Below, piece by piece: positions 28,657-36,557 of a stretch of DNA of 43,487 nucleotides. Location: the NCBI GenBank assembly GCA_029212405.1, contig JARGNR010000055.1, positions 1-43,487 of the forward strand. Reading direction: 5' to 3'. How positions within the stretch are numbered: the first letter of the stretch is position 1; each line of letters begins with the position of its first letter. The DNA comes from Saprospiraceae bacterium. Its GTDB lineage: Bacteria > Bacteroidota > Bacteroidia > Chitinophagales > Saprospiraceae. A program made the translations under genes and the position numbers. The notes under the pieces were generated by a model. That model had not been told where the DNA came from. It searched no databases and worked only from the letters and a program-made list of their open reading frames with translations.

Positions 28657-30108
28657 TTGAGAGAATATACAACCGTCATAGGACTAGAGGTGCATGTCCA
28701 GTTAAATACTGAAAGTAAGGCATTTTGTTCTGATAAAAACCAATTTGGCGATGCACCAAATATCAATATAGGTCCCGTTTCCCTAGCACTACCGGGCACT
28801 CTACCTGTTTTGAATACGGAGCAAATAAAATCATCCATAAAATTGGCCTATGCCCTGAATTCAAAAATAAATCTTGTCAATGGTTTTGACAGAAAAAATT
28901 ATTTCTATCCAGATTTACCGAAAGGATATCAAATCACTCAAGATAGATTACCTATTTGTGAAGGAGGAATATTAAAATTTCATTCTGAAGGACAATTAAA
29001 ATCAGTCCGTATCCACCATGTCCATATGGAAGAAGATGCAGGTAAAAACTCTCATGACCTCCACCCTACTTATAGCATGGTAGATATCAATAGAGCAGGA
29101 ACACCTCTGGTAGAAATTGTCACAGAGCCAGATTTGAGATCAGCCCAAGAAGTACATGATTTCATTGCTGCACTACAGCAATTAGTAAGATACTTAGACA
29201 TTTCAGATGGAAATATGGAAGAAGGGTCACTGAGATGTGATGTCAATGTATCCGTAATGCCAAAAGGCAGCTCCACATACGGTGAAAGAAACGAAATCAA
29301 AAATGTAAATTCTAAGAAATTTGCAAAAACAGCGGTAGAGTACGAATCAAAGCGTCAAATTAAAATTCTAGAGCAGGGAGGGGCCATTACTATGAATACA
29401 CTTCTCTTTAATCCAGAAACGGGAACTACAAAACCAATGCGTACAAAGGAAGAAGCAAATGACTATCGATATTTCCCCGATCCAGATCTGCCTCCTCTAC
29501 AATTAACTCAGGAATATATTGATGATATTGTAGCCCAAGTTGAATTGCTGCCTTGGACCGCCAAAACCTTATTAATAGATGAACACCATCTTTCAGAATA
29601 CGATGCGGAAATTATAAGTCGAGATAAAGGTACAGTTCAATTTTTTCGGAATTTCCAAATTTCAAAAGATCAACACCATGCATCAACCTTAAGTAGTTTT
29701 ATAATAAACAAAGTGCTCCCTTTTTGCCAAGAAAACAACAAGGTATTAGATGACATGCAAGTCGATAATATTTCAAAGTTTATACTTCTTCTGGATAGTG
29801 AAAAAATTTCTAAGTCTGCAGGACTCAACGCTATGTCAGAGTTGGTACTAAAATCTACTGAACCTATGGATTTGGAGAAGGTGGCGAAGGACCTAAATCT
29901 AATACAGAGCGAAGACCAAGATTTCCTTGACGACCTAATTGATTCAATTTTATCAAAAAATATAGATAAAGTAAAAGCGTATCAGAATGGTAAGAAAGGA
30001 TTGTTGGGCTTCTTTATGGGTCAAGTCATGGGACAAGCAAAAGGAAAAGCCAATCCTAAAATTCTTACCACCAAACTTTCAAAAGCACTGGAAGAAAAAG
30101 ACCTATAA
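28657..30108 (+). CDS. gatB: Asp-tRNA(Asn)/Glu-tRNA(Gln) amidotransferase subunit B
   Basis: A 483-residue GatB, the kinase/tRNA-binding subunit of the GatCAB complex that converts misacylated Glu-tRNA(Gln) and/or Asp-tRNA(Asn) into the amidated forms. The signatures are VIGLEVHVQLNT at the N-terminus, ALPGTLPVLN, FDRKNYFYPDLPKGYQI, HMEEDAGK, DINRAGTPLVEIV, LRCDVNVSV, EIKNVNS and NDYRYFPDPDLPPL. The C-terminal YqeY-like tail ends LGFFMGQVMGQAKGKANP. The length is normal for the family. The start is TTG: no ATG exists before the conserved domain, and the TTG gives the usual N-terminal spacing. gatA and gatC are not in this window. It converges with the pseudouridine synthase gene, 11 bp apart. 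Confidence 0.96.
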   Translation: MREYTTVIGLEVHVQLNTESKAFCSDKNQFGDAPNINIGPVSLALPGTLPVLNTEQIKSSIKLAYALNSKINLVNGFDRKNYFYPDLPKGYQITQDRLPICEGGILKFHSEGQLKSVRIHHVHMEEDAGKNSHDLHPTYSMVDINRAGTPLVEIVTEPDLRSAQEVHDFIAALQQLVRYLDISDGNMEEGSLRCDVNVSVMPKGSSTYGERNEIKNVNSKKFAKTAVEYESKRQIKILEQGGAITMNTLLFNPETGTTKPMRTKEEANDYRYFPDPDLPPLQLTQEYIDDIVAQVELLPWTAKTLLIDEHHLSEYDAEIISRDKGTVQFFRNFQISKDQHHASTLSSFIINKVLPFCQENNKVLDDMQVDNISKFILLLDSEKISKSAGLNAMSELVLKSTEPMDLEKVAKDLNLIQSEDQDFLDDLIDSILSKNIDKVKAYQNGKKGLLGFFMGQVMGQAKGKANPKILTTKLSKALEEKDL

Positions 30109-30119
30109 TCCAATTTGTG

Positions 30120-30809
30120 TTAAACGAAAAAACTCCAATACTCTTTAGAGGGCATATCTGCCTCAATTTCTACATGTTCTTTTTTTATGGGATGCTCAAA
30201 TGACAACACATTACAATGCAGACAAATACTCTTGTTTTGTGTCGGTCGTGAATATCCATACTTTAAATCTCCGACAATAGGACATCCATGATTAGCCAAT
30301 TGAATCCTAATTTGGTGTGGTCTACCAGAAATGGGTGTCACCTCCAAGAGGAAATATCCATTCAACCCCGCTATGAGCTTGTACTGTGTGATTGACTTCT
30401 TGGCTCCTTTTTTATCACTTTTATGCACTCTAGCTACATTCTTCTTCGAATCCTTAATCAAATAATTGGTCAATGTTCCTTCTAAAGGATTTGGTTTTTT
30501 ATTTACAATCGCCACATATTGTTTTGTTACCTTCCGTTCTTGGAATAACTTATTCATTCGTTGTAAGCCCTTACTTGTCCGGGCAAAGAGTACCACCCCA
30601 CTCACTGGTCGATCGATTCTATGAATCACACCTAAAAAAACATCTCCTGGCTTATTGTATCGATCTTTGATATATTGTTTCACAGCATCTGCTAAAGTGA
30701 AGTCTCCAGTCTCATCTCCATGTACCAGTACCCCAGCTGGTTTATTTACTGCAATCAAATGGTTATCCTCATAAATAACCTGAATATGTATTTCTTTTCT
30801 TTTCCTCAT
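30120..30809 (-). CDS. RluA-family RNA pseudouridine synthase
   Basis: 229 residues of the RluA/RluC/RluD superfamily, converting specific uridines in rRNA or tRNA to pseudouridine. Visible motifs are EDNHLIAVNKPAG, then HRIDRPVSG with the catalytic Asp at D66, then a YVAIV strand, SGRPHQIRIQLA (motif III) and ILGD-like IVGDLKYG. There is no N-terminal S4 domain, so it is the short single-domain form. The exact RNA target cannot be assigned. The ATG matches the expected short N-terminus. Confidence 0.92.
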   Translation of the reverse strand: MRKRKEIHIQVIYEDNHLIAVNKPAGVLVHGDETGDFTLADAVKQYIKDRYNKPGDVFLGVIHRIDRPVSGVVLFARTSKGLQRMNKLFQERKVTKQYVAIVNKKPNPLEGTLTNYLIKDSKKNVARVHKSDKKGAKKSITQYKLIAGLNGYFLLEVTPISGRPHQIRIQLANHGCPIVGDLKYGYSRPTQNKSICLHCNVLSFEHPIKKEHVEIEADMPSKEYWSFFV

Positions 30810-30933
30810 TTTCCATCTAAATTAATTCCACGTAGATACGCACTAATAACCACAACACCCTTTATCTTTGCAGGCGTTCCAATTTGCAAAAGTAAGCAAT
30901 TAAACAACTTAATCTACTTCGCGTTTTATAGAT

Positions 30934-32370
30934 ATGAAATTATCATTTGCATACTCCCCTTGTCCCAACGACACTTTTATGTTCGAACCTATCGTATCTG
31001 GTAGAATAGATACAGAAGGTCTTCGCTTTGAAATCCACCTAGCCGATGTTGAAGTACTGAATAAATCCGCACATGAAGATAAGTACGACATTACAAAATT
31101 AAGCTTCAATGCATATACTCAATTAACAGAGACCTATCAATTGCTTAATGCGGGCAGTGCTTTAGGTCGTAAATGTGGCCCATTGCTCATTGCAAAAAAT
31201 AAGCTTTCGGATAATGCATTGATCAATACATCTATTGCGATTCCAGGCAAAAACACTACAGCCAACTTTTTACTGTCTTATGCATACCCAGAAATCTCTA
31301 ATAAAAAAGAGGTTCTATTTTCTGACATTGAATCAAGCATTCTAGAAGAAGACGTTTCAGCAGGTGTGATTATTCACGAAAATAGATTTACTTTTCAAGA
31401 CAAAGGTTTAGTTCAACTTTGTGATCTGGGTGAGCATTGGGAAGAGAAAACAGGATTTCCAATCCCATTGGGTGGAATTGTAACTAGAAGAAGGTTTACT
31501 GAAGAACTTAGACAAAAAATTGATCGCGTGATTGCGAGAAGTGTTGCTTATGCATTAAACAATCCTAATTCTGGCATAACCTACATCAAAGAGCATGCTC
31601 AAGAAATGGATGAAGATGTCATGCGTTCTCATATCAATCTTTATGTTAATGATTTTTCAGCAAATATTGGTGAAGAAGGAAAATCCAGTATTCAGTATCT
31701 ATTTGACAATCACCCTACAACAAAAGATGGAAACTATGTTTCTCCTTTATTTATCAGTCAAGAAGATATATTAGATAAGCCTGAGTTTCTTACTGAAAGA
31801 TATTGGTCTTCTCGATATCAAAATAAAAAAACGGGATGGGATACAGGCAATGTGACAACGCCAATAAAAGAATACATCGACCAATTACAAGATAAAAATA
31901 TCAAAATATTAATTCCTGGTGCTGGTAATGGACATGAAGCTGAATACTTGTTCAGAAAAGGATTTAAAAATGTGTTTGTTTGTGATCTTGCCCAAGAAGC
32001 ATTATATAATTTAAAAAAACGATGCCCTGAATTTCCAGATTCTCACCTAATCCATGGAGACTTTTTTGATTGTTCTGATTCCTATGATCTCATTATAGAG
32101 CAAACATTTTTTTGTGCTATTCACCCCAATAGAAGAACTGAATATTTAAAAAAAGTGCAAGAAATTTTGGATGAAAATGGAAAGTTAGCTGGCGTATTAT
32201 TTGGTATTGAATTCCCTTTTGAAGGACCTCCTTTTGGAGGATTGATCCATGAATATGATTCGCTATTTTCCTCCTATCTTGAGATTGTAACCTTGGAAGA
32301 ATGTTACAATTCTATCACTCCAAGACAAGGGCATGAACTTTTCATCATTGCCAAACCTATACATTCTTAA
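30934..32370 (+). CDS. mqnD: MqnD (1,4-dihydroxy-6-naphthoate synthase) fused to a TPMT-like methyltransferase
   Basis: 478 residues in two parts. Residues 1-~271 match MqnD of the futalosine menaquinone pathway, which converts cyclic dehypoxanthinyl futalosine to 1,4-dihydroxy-6-naphthoate. It begins FAYSPCPNDTFMF, with DITKLSFNAY, GSALGRKCGPLL and IIHENRFTF (H148 lies where a catalytic His is expected). After a ~12-residue linker, residues ~283-478 are a SAM-dependent methyltransferase resembling the thiopurine methyltransferase family. It has a RYWSSRY...GWDTG entry, the SAM site IPGAGNGHE around G329-G333, and FEGPPFGG near the C-terminus. MqnD is normally a ~270-290-residue protein on its own. 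No stop or frameshift is visible at the junction. The C-terminal substrate is unknown. The gene faces away from the pseudouridine synthase gene, and the ferredoxin gene is 154 bp downstream. Confidence 0.88.
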   Translation: MKLSFAYSPCPNDTFMFEPIVSGRIDTEGLRFEIHLADVEVLNKSAHEDKYDITKLSFNAYTQLTETYQLLNAGSALGRKCGPLLIAKNKLSDNALINTSIAIPGKNTTANFLLSYAYPEISNKKEVLFSDIESSILEEDVSAGVIIHENRFTFQDKGLVQLCDLGEHWEEKTGFPIPLGGIVTRRRFTEELRQKIDRVIARSVAYALNNPNSGITYIKEHAQEMDEDVMRSHINLYVNDFSANIGEEGKSSIQYLFDNHPTTKDGNYVSPLFISQEDILDKPEFLTERYWSSRYQNKKTGWDTGNVTTPIKEYIDQLQDKNIKILIPGAGNGHEAEYLFRKGFKNVFVCDLAQEALYNLKKRCPEFPDSHLIHGDFFDCSDSYDLIIEQTFFCAIHPNRRTEYLKKVQEILDENGKLAGVLFGIEFPFEGPPFGGLIHEYDSLFSSYLEIVTLEECYNSITPRQGHELFIIAKPIHS

Positions 32371-32453
32371 TGGCTAAATTATGCAATGGTTATCATTAGA
32401 AGATTTAATAGGTTCATAGTCCTCTAAAATTATGAATTTCGATTGTTTGGATA

Positions 32454-32501
32454 TACATTTGCATGTTGAAACTAAACCTTATTGTAAACTGTTGGGTTTA
32501 G
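32454..32501 (+). promoter_or_regulatory. -7-like box and 5' leader hairpin ahead of the ferredoxin gene
   Basis: TACATTTG at 32454-32461 matches the Bacteroidota -7 consensus TAnnTTTG, but no good -33 TTG is visible. The transcript would then contain CTAAACC (32472-32478) pairing perfectly with GGTTTAG (32495-32501) around a 16-nt loop, about 24 nt before the start codon. This could be a modest leader hairpin affecting translation. Confidence 0.35.
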
Positions 32502-32524
32502 AAGATATATAAAAGAGATTTACA

Positions 32525-32872
32525 ATGGCAATAATTATCACAGACGACTGTATAAATTGTGGAGCATGCGAACCAGAATGTCCAAACAATGCAATTTACG
32601 AAGGAGGGATTGAATGGAAAATGTCTGATGGAACAGGCGTGACAGGCAAGTATACCTTAGAAACAAATGAAGTAGTCGGTGTAAACGATCCTCAGAACCC
32701 AATAATGGACGATTTCTATTTCATTGTTCCAGATAAGTGTACTGAATGTGTTGGTTTCCATGAAGAACCTCAATGCGCTGCAGTATGCCCAGTGGATTGT
32801 TGCGTTCCTGATGAAGACAGAGTTGAGTCTGACGAAGTATTACTGGATAGAAAAGAGAGATTACACCTTTAA
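32525..32872 (+). CDS. 4Fe-4S dicluster ferredoxin
   Basis: A 115-residue soluble electron carrier. The first cluster motif, CxxCxxCxxxCP, is at C9, C12, C15 and C19. The second site has the longer spacing [19 protein letters not shown] near residues 80-100, typical of the 2[4Fe-4S] Allochromatium-type ferredoxins. An acidic central insert (residues ~28-70) is usual for Bacteroidota members. The C-terminal tail is charged. The protein probably serves as a low-potential electron carrier for cytosolic oxidoreductases; the partner is unknown. Confidence 0.93.
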   Translation: MAIIITDDCINCGACEPECPNNAIYEGGIEWKMSDGTGVTGKYTLETNEVVGVNDPQNPIMDDFYFIVPDKCTECVGFHEEPQCAAVCPVDCCVPDEDRVESDEVLLDRKERLHL

Positions 32873-32955
32873 CCACCACGTATCAAGCAATTTCTAGTTG
32901 TGTTTCAATTCTTCTTGCATTTATGCTATCTTTCGATCTATGATAACATATTGAA

Positions 32956-34404
32956 TTAGAATTGGTATCTAATTTTTGCAGAAGCATATCTTCTAAAAAT
33001 TTCATCATTTTCGCTCTGACTCACCAAATTATCTAAAGAGGTATTTTCGATTAAGTTTTTTAGTCCATGATGGTAGGATATACCCATGTAAAAATTATTG
33101 AACATGTTGTATTCTAACCCTATATGAGGAACTAAATCAAATTCAGAATAAGCTCCATTATTAAATAAGTCTCTTGAATTAATAATTACACTTTGCATTT
33201 CATTGAGGCCAATAGGAACATCAAAATTTACAGAAAAAGCAGTATTCGAAGCTCTTAGTAAATTTTTATATGTTAGTCCTACATCGAAATTTAAGTTTCC
33301 AACAATTTGCCTTCTTACTCCAACTCCAATAGCCCATTCACGTGTGCTCGTAGTTATCGTAGAGAAATTTGAAATACTCAAATCTCCATCCAAAGATTCG
33401 ATTTCAATTTCATTCCCTGCAAAACTAACATCATCTTGAAATGGGAAAACATCTCCTTTAGAACTAGAAATTGAATTAATACTACTGCTCTCAATAGCAG
33501 AATTTAAGTAAGAAGCCTCAACGTAAATACTTTGTTTAGAAGTACCATACGATACACCTGCTCCGAGACCATACCCTTTTATTTTAGGACTAGATTGATA
33601 CATTCCCAATGCTAGAAGATAAGGGCTTAATTCATTTTTGTCTGATTCAATAATTTCTGGTTCAATTTCTTTAATTTCTCTCGGTTTAGAAAAGATAGGT
33701 CGAATCAAACGTGAAGTTAAGGCTACAAGAGGACTTAATTCAGATCTAATCTCGCTAGAGATAGGAGAAGGCTCTTCATCTTCAAGCTTTTTCAACTCAT
33801 TAGTTAACGTTTTTAACGTTGAATGCTTCGTATTGAAGTTCTCCTCTTGATTGTCGGTACTTATTTCTTTTTTATTGGTACTTATTCCTAGTTTTTTGTT
33901 ACTTAATTCATACTTATGATCTTCTACTATTGAGGTGTTATACGTTTTGATAGAAGGTTCTTTGAATTTATCTTTTATGTCATTTGATATATCCGTTTTA
34001 GAATTAGGAAAATTGATTGCAGTTTTTGATGTTGAATAAGCCGATGTATTCCGTACATCTGTTATAGAATTTTCTACGTCATTATGTTTTCCTTCAATTT
34101 CCTGTGGACTTGTATTTTTTGCATGTGCCACTTGTTGAGTTTGGGGTATACTTTCTAAATCATTCTCAAGAAGAGTACTTTTGGTTTCAGATAATGCAAA
34201 TTGTATCGGATTATCCTCTTTATCCTCATCTGAAGACCTTAATTGCCACAAAACAGGGATAGAAATAAGTCCAGTTAAGACGGCAACCCAAAACCAAATC
34301 AAGAGTCCTCTTCGCTTCCTTTTGACAGGCATCTCCTTATCAAGAATGGCGTGCATTTGCTCCCACCCTCTATCTTGGATCGTTTTATTTGTTTTATTTG
34401 ACAT
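32956..34404 (-). CDS. Dual-membrane anti-sigma factor (inner-membrane anchor plus outer-membrane barrel)
   Basis: 482 residues. Residues 1-~32 are cytosolic and charged (RGWEQMHAILDKEM, VKRKRR) and would be the sigma-binding part. Residues ~33-52 form one transmembrane helix (GLLIWFWVAVLTGLISIPVL). Residues ~55-250 are a long polar, probably disordered periplasmic tether rich in Ser, Thr, Asn, Glu and Lys. Residues ~250-482 alternate as an outer-membrane beta-barrel (LALGMYQSSP, YGLGAGVSYG, VEASYLNS) and end in Phe (KIRYQF). This layout, directly downstream of an ECF sigma gene and overlapping it by 11 bp, matches the dual membrane-spanning anti-sigma (Dma) proteins described in Bacteroides, in which one chain links the outer membrane to a cytosolic sigma factor. 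The signal sensed is unknown. Confidence 0.78.
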   Translation of the reverse strand: MSNKTNKTIQDRGWEQMHAILDKEMPVKRKRRGLLIWFWVAVLTGLISIPVLWQLRSSDEDKEDNPIQFALSETKSTLLENDLESIPQTQQVAHAKNTSPQEIEGKHNDVENSITDVRNTSAYSTSKTAINFPNSKTDISNDIKDKFKEPSIKTYNTSIVEDHKYELSNKKLGISTNKKEISTDNQEENFNTKHSTLKTLTNELKKLEDEEPSPISSEIRSELSPLVALTSRLIRPIFSKPREIKEIEPEIIESDKNELSPYLLALGMYQSSPKIKGYGLGAGVSYGTSKQSIYVEASYLNSAIESSSINSISSSKGDVFPFQDDVSFAGNEIEIESLDGDLSISNFSTITTSTREWAIGVGVRRQIVGNLNFDVGLTYKNLLRASNTAFSVNFDVPIGLNEMQSVIINSRDLFNNGAYSEFDLVPHIGLEYNMFNNFYMGISYHHGLKNLIENTSLDNLVSQSENDEIFRRYASAKIRYQF

Positions 34405-34948
34405 TGCTGTTATATATATTTCTTTCTTTCAATAAATTTTGAAGCTTTTTCCGGGCTTCAGATAAATGCCATTTTGAAGTTCCCTCACTTATACCTAATT
34501 CAATTCCAATATCTTTATGTGTATAGCCTTCAATGGCATATTTTTGGAAGACCACCTTCGTTTTACCAGGCAGTAAATCGATAAGATTAATAATATCCTG
34601 ATAATACAATGATTCTTCAGATTCACTTTTTAATACAGAATCTGGAGTTTCAAATATCATGAACTTCAAATACTTGTTTTCTTTTCTAAAATAATCTGAT
34701 AAACTGGTGAAAACCAATCTTCTTACCCATCCTTCGAATGAACCTTCCCCTTTGAAAGTGTCTATTTTCTTAAATACTTTTAAAAATCCATCATTAATAA
34801 TAGTGAGCTGTTGGTCCTCGTCTTGTGTATACCTCCGGCACATGGAAAGCATTTTCTCAAAAAAAATTTTATACAATTCCTCTTGGCATCGCCGATCATT
34901 GGCTTTACATCCATTAATAATTCTTATATATTTTTTATTGGCTAACAA
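34394..34948 (-). CDS. ECF-type RNA polymerase sigma factor
   Basis: 184 residues of the sigma-70 family, ECF group. Region 2 spans ~residues 22-90 (ELYKIFF..MLSMCRRY, INDGFLKVFKKIDTF, FEGWVRRLVFTSLSDYFRK). Region 4 spans ~125-175 (LPGKTKVVFQKYAIEGYTHKDIG, then GISEGTSKWHLSEARKKL, the helix-turn-helix). It should direct RNA polymerase to the promoters of an envelope-stress or surface regulon and be held inactive by the overlapping anti-sigma gene. The start is TTG, preceded at good spacing by AGGAAG. The next internal Met is at residue 33 and would delete part of region 2, so TTG is preferred. A short inverted repeat (AGGTA-AGACG-TACCT, 35022-35036) about 75 bp upstream is a candidate control site. 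Confidence 0.92.
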   Translation of the reverse strand: MLANKKYIRIINGCKANDRRCQEELYKIFFEKMLSMCRRYTQDEDQQLTIINDGFLKVFKKIDTFKGEGSFEGWVRRLVFTSLSDYFRKENKYLKFMIFETPDSVLKSESEESLYYQDIINLIDLLPGKTKVVFQKYAIEGYTHKDIGIELGISEGTSKWHLSEARKKLQNLLKERNIYNSNVK

Positions 34949-35055
34949 TCTAACTTCCTACTTCTACTTTTAATATTTTTAATTCCAAAAATTCTGCAAA
35001 GATTCAAAACTTGAATATATTAGGTAAGACGTACCTTATTTGAAAATCGTTGGTT

Positions 35056-35472
35056 TTAATTTTCAAAAACAATGGATATAGTACTATTTCGGAATTGAAC
35101 TGATACATCTTTATTTGTAATCGTTCTAATCTTACTTAAATCAAATTCTCTTTCAAGAGTAAAATAGGCTTCACATAATTGTGGAGAATGATCATAAAAA
35201 TCAAAAACAAGGAAGGATAAAGGATCTGAAGAGAAAAGCACGCCATTAGTAATTAAATCGATTTCATGGTCATCGTCGCATCCAGAAACACCTAAAGATA
35301 CATGCAAACACGATTCATCTAAAACATATTCTATTAGATTGATTCCAAAATTATTCGGAGAATCAAATTTTGATGCATCAATTTCTAAACCCACACAAGA
35401 ATTATCTGCTAATGGATCAGAAGAAGAACAAGAAAATAGCGTGAAAAATAATAGGCAAATAAATACTCTCAT
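35056..35472 (-). CDS. Small lipoprotein of unknown function
   Basis: 138 residues. The N-terminus is a classic SPII signal (RVFICLLFFTLFSC, lipobox Cys at residue 15) followed by a Ser-rich SSSDPLAD tether. The mature part is a beta-rich domain of ~115 residues with several Cys (SCVGLEI, SCLHVSLGVSGCDDD, LCEAYFTLE), which may form disulfides. No family is recognised. It lies 107 bp upstream of the sigma factor gene on the same strand, so co-transcription is possible, but the gap is long and no clear hairpin terminator separates them. Confidence 0.75.
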   Translation of the reverse strand: MRVFICLLFFTLFSCSSSDPLADNSCVGLEIDASKFDSPNNFGINLIEYVLDESCLHVSLGVSGCDDDHEIDLITNGVLFSSDPLSFLVFDFYDHSPQLCEAYFTLEREFDLSKIRTITNKDVSVQFRNSTISIVFEN

Positions 35473-35972
35473 TCTTTATTAAATTTATCTATTAATAGTT
35501 TACTAAGATAGACGAAATCTAATAAAGAATGGTTGGGGAGTGACAATACTGTAATAGGTCCGGAGAATAAGTAGTACTTATACTCCGAGCCATCCGTCAT
35601 ATTCTTCCTCATTTTGTGGAAGCTTGACGATTTTCTTTGATCTTGTAAAAAGAGATCTAAAGAAATCCTTTAATGCGTTTAATAAAATGTTCATGAGTGG
35701 GTATTTATAAAATAATGATTATAATTATATAATATACGTTTGAAACTACCGAATAGTTGTCTCTGTAGATCAAACTTTTTTAAATTTTCTTAAAAAATGT
35801 AAACTACCGTCTATTACAGCGCTAAAATAGCCATAAAATGGGACATATTAAAATAAATCTGAATATGTAATTGATTTAAATTCTAATATTCTAATTTACT
35901 AAATTCTGACTATTGCTTATCGTATTATATATAACGTTGTAAACATTGGATTTGTGACTCAAAAAATGAAAT
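35473..35972. other. 500-bp AT-rich intergenic region with one candidate small gene
   Basis: Apart from the possible 38-codon frame at 35578-35694, I see no gene. The part from 35700 to 35970 is extremely AT-rich. It contains a weak A/T-only hairpin (TTTTTTAA at 35776-35783 with TTAAAAAA at 35790-35797) and a chance-level direct repeat (AAACTACCG at 35743 and 35801). It may hold promoters for the minus-strand genes at 35472 or 35694, but no complete -33/-7 pair was recognised. Confidence 0.4.
35578..35694 (-). CDS. Possible 38-residue small protein
   Basis: An ATG-started frame of 38 codons reads with a hydrophobic/basic amphipathic first half (MNILLNALKDFFRSLFTRSKK) and an acidic second half ending EEEYDGWLGV. 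The composition looks protein-like for such an AT-rich stretch. There is no clear Shine-Dalgarno, which is common here. It could be a genuine small membrane-associating protein or a chance frame; only conservation would decide. Confidence 0.3.
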   Translation of the reverse strand: MNILLNALKDFFRSLFTRSKKIVKLPQNEEEYDGWLGV

Positions 35973-36404
35973 TTATATATATTTAGTTAAATTTCGATCT
36001 CTTAATATACTTTTTAGTTCCTTCAATGCCTTGTACTCCTCTGGCATTACTTTTTTAAATGCTTCTTTTACAGCAAAAAATCCACCTTTTTCCATTTCTG
36101 GAGCTACTTCAATTAATTTGGATTTCACCAATTTCATGTCATGCTTCAACATTCCTCGTAAAGAAGGTATATCGTGCCATTCTCCTTCAACAGCTAATGT
36201 CTGAACTTTTCTACCTTTTTCATCTTCCTGAGATTCTAATTCTATGGAATCTATGTAAGAAGTTGGATGTGTTGTTCCAAGTTTTCCTTTCGGCAAATTC
36301 CAAATATCAGGATCATTCTCCAAATCAGAATTAACTAGAAAGATTTCCAATCCCTTTTCATGAAATCTATAAATAACAACTCTTACTGTATCTAAAACAC
36401 TCAT
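35973..36404 (-). CDS. Nudix-fold-like protein lacking the Nudix box
   Basis: About 143 residues from the ATG at 36404 (an upstream TTG at 36422 is less likely). The opening VRVVIYRFHEKGLEIFLVN and the IWNLPKGKLG segment are what Nudix hydrolases show just before their catalytic helix. The expected box (G-x5-E-x7-REUxEExGU) does not follow: there is instead a polar loop (THPTSYIDSIELES) and a later helical region. The C-terminal part (VKEAFKKVMPEEYKALKELKSIL) resembles Nudix C-terminal helices. Hydrolase activity is therefore unlikely, and a binding or regulatory role is inference. No operon partner is obvious. Confidence 0.6.
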   Translation of the reverse strand: MSVLDTVRVVIYRFHEKGLEIFLVNSDLENDPDIWNLPKGKLGTTHPTSYIDSIELESQEDEKGRKVQTLAVEGEWHDIPSLRGMLKHDMKLVKSKLIEVAPEMEKGGFFAVKEAFKKVMPEEYKALKELKSILRDRNLTKYI

Positions 36405-36557
36405 ATGTATTAAAATTATCAACCAAATGTAACAACTTCACTTATAACCGCCAAATGAAATATATTGTTCGCCGAATTTTAAAGATTATTCGTTGTATAT
36501 ACCCTATTAATCACAAGCTATCATCAAAATTTCTACCAAATTTCCCACCTACGAGTA

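Noticed and set aside
35776-35797. Hairpin TTTTTTAA/TTAAAAAA
   Set aside because: It is purely A/T in a region of extreme AT content, where such dyads are expected by chance.
35743-35809. Direct repeat AAACTACCG (two copies 58 bp apart)
   Set aside because: A single 9-base repeat in several hundred AT-rich bases is near chance expectation.
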